NCBI RefSeq assembly: GCF_001570485.1
Contig: NZ_BCTA01000021.1
Span: 1-64,000 of the forward strand
Length of the DNA: 64,000 nt
DNA from: Mycolicibacterium novocastrense
GTDB taxonomy: Bacteria; Actinomycetota; Actinomycetes; Mycobacteriales; Mycobacteriaceae
Reading direction: 5' to 3'
Under the pieces are notes generated by a model that was given only the letters and a program-made list of their open reading frames with translations, had not been told where the DNA came from and searched no databases. This document shows, one piece after another, positions 61,758 through 64,000 of this stretch. The translations under genes were made by a program, and so were the position numbers. The first letter of the stretch is position 1; each line of letters opens with the position of its first letter.

Positions 61758-63299
61758 ATGACCGCGATCTTGGATGGTCGCGACGCGCTGGCGGTGATGC
61801 CGACGGGCTCGGGCAAGTCGGCGATCTATCAGGTGCCGGCGGTGTTACTGCCGCGGACGGTGATCGTCATATCGCCGTTGATTGCGTTGCAGCACGACCA
61901 GATCGCCGCGCTCGAGGAGTCCGACGCTCCCGATGCGGTGGCGATCAACTCACGCCAGAGTGCAACGTCCCTCGACCGGGCGTGGCAGGCCGTCGAGCGC
62001 GGTCAGGCACGGTACGTGTTCCTGGGTCCGGAGCAGCTCATCAAGGACGACGTCATGAAACGACTGGCCGCGGTGAGGCCGTCGCTCATCGTCGTCGACG
62101 AGGCGCACTGTGTGTCGGCGTGGGGACACGAGTTTCGTCCCACGTACCTTCGGGTCGGCGACGCGATCGAGCGGTTGGGCAGGCCGCCGGTCGTCGCGCT
62201 GACCGCGACGGCGTCGGCGGTGGTCCGCCGCGAGATCGTCGACATCCTCGGCCTGCGCGAGCCGACGGTGATCTCCGGCGGGTTCGACCGGCCGAACATC
62301 TCACTCGAAGTCCGTCACCACGCCGACGACGGCCACAAACGCCAGGACGTCGTCGATCTGGTGCAGCAGCTTGCAACGCCGGGGCTGCTGTACTGCGCCA
62401 CCCGCAGGGACACCGAGTTCTATGCCGAGCAGCTCACACAGCGAGGCGTATCGGCCGTCGGGTACCACGCGGGGCTGAACACCAAGCAGCGCACCGAAGT
62501 TCATGATCGGTTCCGGGACGACGAGGTCGGCGTCGTCGTGGCCACTTCGGCGTTCGGCATGGGCATCGACAAACCCAACGTCCGGTTCGTGGTGCACGCA
62601 TCCGTGCCGGACTCCGTCGACGCGTATTACCAGCAGCTGGGGCGCGCCGGCCGAGACGACGCTCCCGCCGAGGCGATCCTGTTCTACCGGGCAGAGGACC
62701 TCACCCTCGGGAACTTCTTCGCAACCCGCAATCCGGACGAGGAATTGCTGCGGCGGGTTTTCAGTGCTCTGGACGCCCGGAAGCCGAAGCGGCTCAAGGG
62801 CCTTCGTGAAGAACTCGGTGAGCGAGGCCGCCGGCTCACATCGTCGATCAACCTGCTCGAGCAGGCGGGTGCGGTGGAATCGGCCAGGTCGGGCTTCACG
62901 AGCACCGGTATGCCCGCCGACGACGCGGTCCGCAAGGCCGTGGAGATGGCCGAGATCGGGGAGCGGGTCGACCGGACGCGCGTCGAGATGATGCGTTCAT
63001 ACGCCGAGACACCGGACTGCCGCAGGCAGTTCTTGTTGGCCTACTTCGGCGACTACCTCCCCGAGCCCTGCGGCAACTGCGACCGCTGCCGCGACCACAC
63101 GGCCACCGACCGCGGTGTGCCGGCCATCGCCATGGGCACGGCCGTCGAACATCGCGAATGGGGCGCGGGCACCGTGCTCGGCGGAGACGCCGACCGGATC
63201 ACCGTGCTGTTCGACCTCTACGGATACCGGACTCTGGACGTCGACGCCGTGCGCGACAACGACCTGCTGGACGTGCGGGCGGCTAGTAGCCCGGCGTGA
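61758..63299 (+). CDS. RecQ-family ATP-dependent DNA helicase with a 5' frameshift
   Basis: A 513-residue helicase: Walker A VMPTGSGKSAIYQVP, DEAH box VVDEAHCVSAWGHEF, motif III LTATAS, motif VI QQLGRAGRDDAPAEA, and the RecQ zinc region RQFLLAYFGDYLPEPCGNCDRC. There is no HRDC domain. The normal N-terminus, with the Q motif (FGW...RPEQLEA), is split: the frame at 61682-61735 encodes KRLRDVAKKVFGWQ, and RRPEQLEAMT lies in the frame of the main ORF. A deletion or insertion near 61731-61735 separates them. From ATG 61758 the protein would lack its Q motif. It may be truncated, or sequence error. The C-terminal ~60 residues (EHREWGAGTVLGG) are novel. Confidence 0.78.
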   Translation: MTAILDGRDALAVMPTGSGKSAIYQVPAVLLPRTVIVISPLIALQHDQIAALEESDAPDAVAINSRQSATSLDRAWQAVERGQARYVFLGPEQLIKDDVMKRLAAVRPSLIVVDEAHCVSAWGHEFRPTYLRVGDAIERLGRPPVVALTATASAVVRREIVDILGLREPTVISGGFDRPNISLEVRHHADDGHKRQDVVDLVQQLATPGLLYCATRRDTEFYAEQLTQRGVSAVGYHAGLNTKQRTEVHDRFRDDEVGVVVATSAFGMGIDKPNVRFVVHASVPDSVDAYYQQLGRAGRDDAPAEAILFYRAEDLTLGNFFATRNPDEELLRRVFSALDARKPKRLKGLREELGERGRRLTSSINLLEQAGAVESARSGFTSTGMPADDAVRKAVEMAEIGERVDRTRVEMMRSYAETPDCRRQFLLAYFGDYLPEPCGNCDRCRDHTATDRGVPAIAMGTAVEHREWGAGTVLGGDADRITVLFDLYGYRTLDVDAVRDNDLLDVRAASSPA

Positions 63300-63630
63300 C
63301 GACGTCTTCCAGTTCCTGCAACTCGGGCGACGGTCCGGGGGGTGCGTGCGGTGGCACTTGATTGCCGGTCGACCCGGTGCATTCGGCGCCGCTGACCCCG
63401 GGCGGGCAGGCGTTGTTGACTGCTGAGGCGGTGTTGGGCACCAGGTACGGCACACAGTGTCCGCTGTAGAGGTCGCTGTCCTCGCCGGGTGGGCAGGCTG
63501 CGAGTTGGCTAGGCGGGCTAGGGGAGGTGGCGACGAAGGCGGCAGTCAGCGGCGCCGCCGCCACCGCGATCGCAAACGCACCGGCGATCGTCAGCCGGCC
63601 TCCGATACGAATCTTCCTCACCGTTGACAT
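63283..63630 (-). CDS. Secreted Cys-containing protein of unknown function
   Basis: A 115-residue protein with a signal peptide (RKIRIGGRLTIAGAFAIAVA, cut near residue 30) and four Cys in the mature part (CPPGEDSDLYSGHC, ACPPGVSGAEC), probably two disulfides, then a proline-rich tail (PPHAPPGPSPEL). The start at ATG 63630 keeps the signal peptide near the N-terminus; a frame from 63708 has an acidic unrelated extension. It overlaps recQ's 3' end by 17 bases. Function unknown. Confidence 0.7.
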   Translation of the reverse strand: MSTVRKIRIGGRLTIAGAFAIAVAAAPLTAAFVATSPSPPSQLAACPPGEDSDLYSGHCVPYLVPNTASAVNNACPPGVSGAECTGSTGNQVPPHAPPGPSPELQELEDVVTPGY

Positions 63631-64000
63631 CCTTGCGCTTTCGTCAGTGGGATCCTGAACATCGACACTATCGCGCGTCGGCGCGCTCGGGGCATCGGTC
63701 ACGTCCAAGAATTGTTACGGTCCGGCGGGTCGTCGTAATCCTCATCTCACTGTCGGTTCGGCTGGTTGATCAGTGACTGCGGGATGCCGACATGCCATGC
63801 CCGCGGGCAGGTTGACCTCCAGACTTGGCATGGTCTTCGGCCCGATGGAACTGGCGTCCTGCGAGAAACAATGGCAGCAGTAGTCTTTCAGACCGCGGAT
63901 CGGCAAGCTTCCTAGGAAACCCACCCGTCACCGGAACTGTCTGGTTTTCCGCCGCAGGGGGACTCAAAAACCTACGGTAATCTGGCAGGGTTATGGGGGT
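63631..64000. other. Window end, no supported gene
   Basis: This stretch has no ORF with coding character, no tRNA fold that I can see, and no DosR-like site. Two short minus-strand frames (63742-63924, 63770-63967) overlap each other and lack ribosome sites. Confidence 0.5.

Noticed and set aside
63742..63967. Two overlapping short minus-strand frames at the window end
   Set aside because: No ribosome site, no recognisable protein and they overlap each other in different frames.

Overview
The window is high-GC actinobacterial chromosome, almost certainly from a rapidly growing mycobacterium (Mycolicibacterium type). The left edge carries the mycobacterial block mazG - lpqU - eno - FtsB/DivIC-like - DUF501 - ppx, and the proteins closely resemble their M. 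tuberculosis counterparts. In M. tuberculosis, ppx2 is followed directly by kdpE/kdpD. Here about 48 kb of accessory genes, dominated by hypoxia and dormancy functions, lies between ppx (ends 6532) and kdpD (55144-57663). kdpE and kdpFABC are not in the window.

Layout. (1) 1-6532: the last 110 bp of an IS1380-family element, a secreted VPDVN-repeat protein, then the housekeeping block. (2) 6584-17431: a DosR-type cluster with three Acg-like nitroreductases, the response regulator DosR, a wax ester synthase/diacylglycerol acyltransferase (WS/DGAT), four tandem universal stress proteins (USPs) plus a USP fragment, a hydrolase, and a lone C-terminal domain of a ribosome hibernation factor. (3) 17432-19123: a complete 1692-bp IS1380-family element that splits a 31-codon membrane-peptide gene; CTAG is duplicated on either side. 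(4) 19337-24878: a minus-strand operon for a small unknown protein, an acyl-CoA synthetase, 2-oxoacid dehydrogenase E1 alpha, E1 beta and E2, and an acyl carrier protein. (5) 25057-28629: a Ddn-like protein, a zinc-ribbon membrane protein, and an Nramp-related transporter with a PRC/MgtE-N partner and a SpoIIAA-like protein. (6) 29213-33657: a group 3b [NiFe]-hydrogenase operon (hyhB-G-S-L and a maturation protease), divergent from a flavin/F420-binding protein. (7) 34315-40998: two ketoacyl synthase III-like genes, a broken SRPBCC gene, the sensor kinase DosS, a second PPOX protein, a second WS/DGAT and a 7Fe ferredoxin. (8) 41053-52284: TMEM175 channel, DoxX with a divergent Cys-containing regulator, the nitrate operon narK-G-H-J-I, two DUF4383 membrane proteins and an unlisted 35-residue Cys/His-rich metallothionein-like protein. 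(9) 52378-64000: prpE/acs-like ligase, epoxide-hydrolase-like protein, orphan kdpD, HNH (13E12-type) nuclease, SDR, phytoene-desaturase-like oxidoreductase, a RecQ-family helicase with a 5' frameshift, and a secreted protein.

How it fits together. Sequences resembling the 20-bp DosR palindrome (consensus core GGGACTWWAGTCCC) occur upstream of most accessory transcription units: about 6593, 8803, 11565, 11588, 19217, 19244, 24945, 33700, 33723, 36340, 40574 and 40989. DosR (9799-10449) and DosS (36930-38654) are both present but lie about 26 kb apart. The likely programme is survival without oxygen: H2 cycling (Hyh), nitrate respiration (Nar), low-potential electron carriers (ferredoxin, nitroreductases), lipid storage (two WS/DGATs), ribosome hibernation and stress proteins. 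Several members are decayed: a PEP-synthase fragment, a USP fragment, the frameshifted SRPBCC gene, and the IS-split peptide. The region therefore looks like a dormancy island under active erosion and rearrangement.
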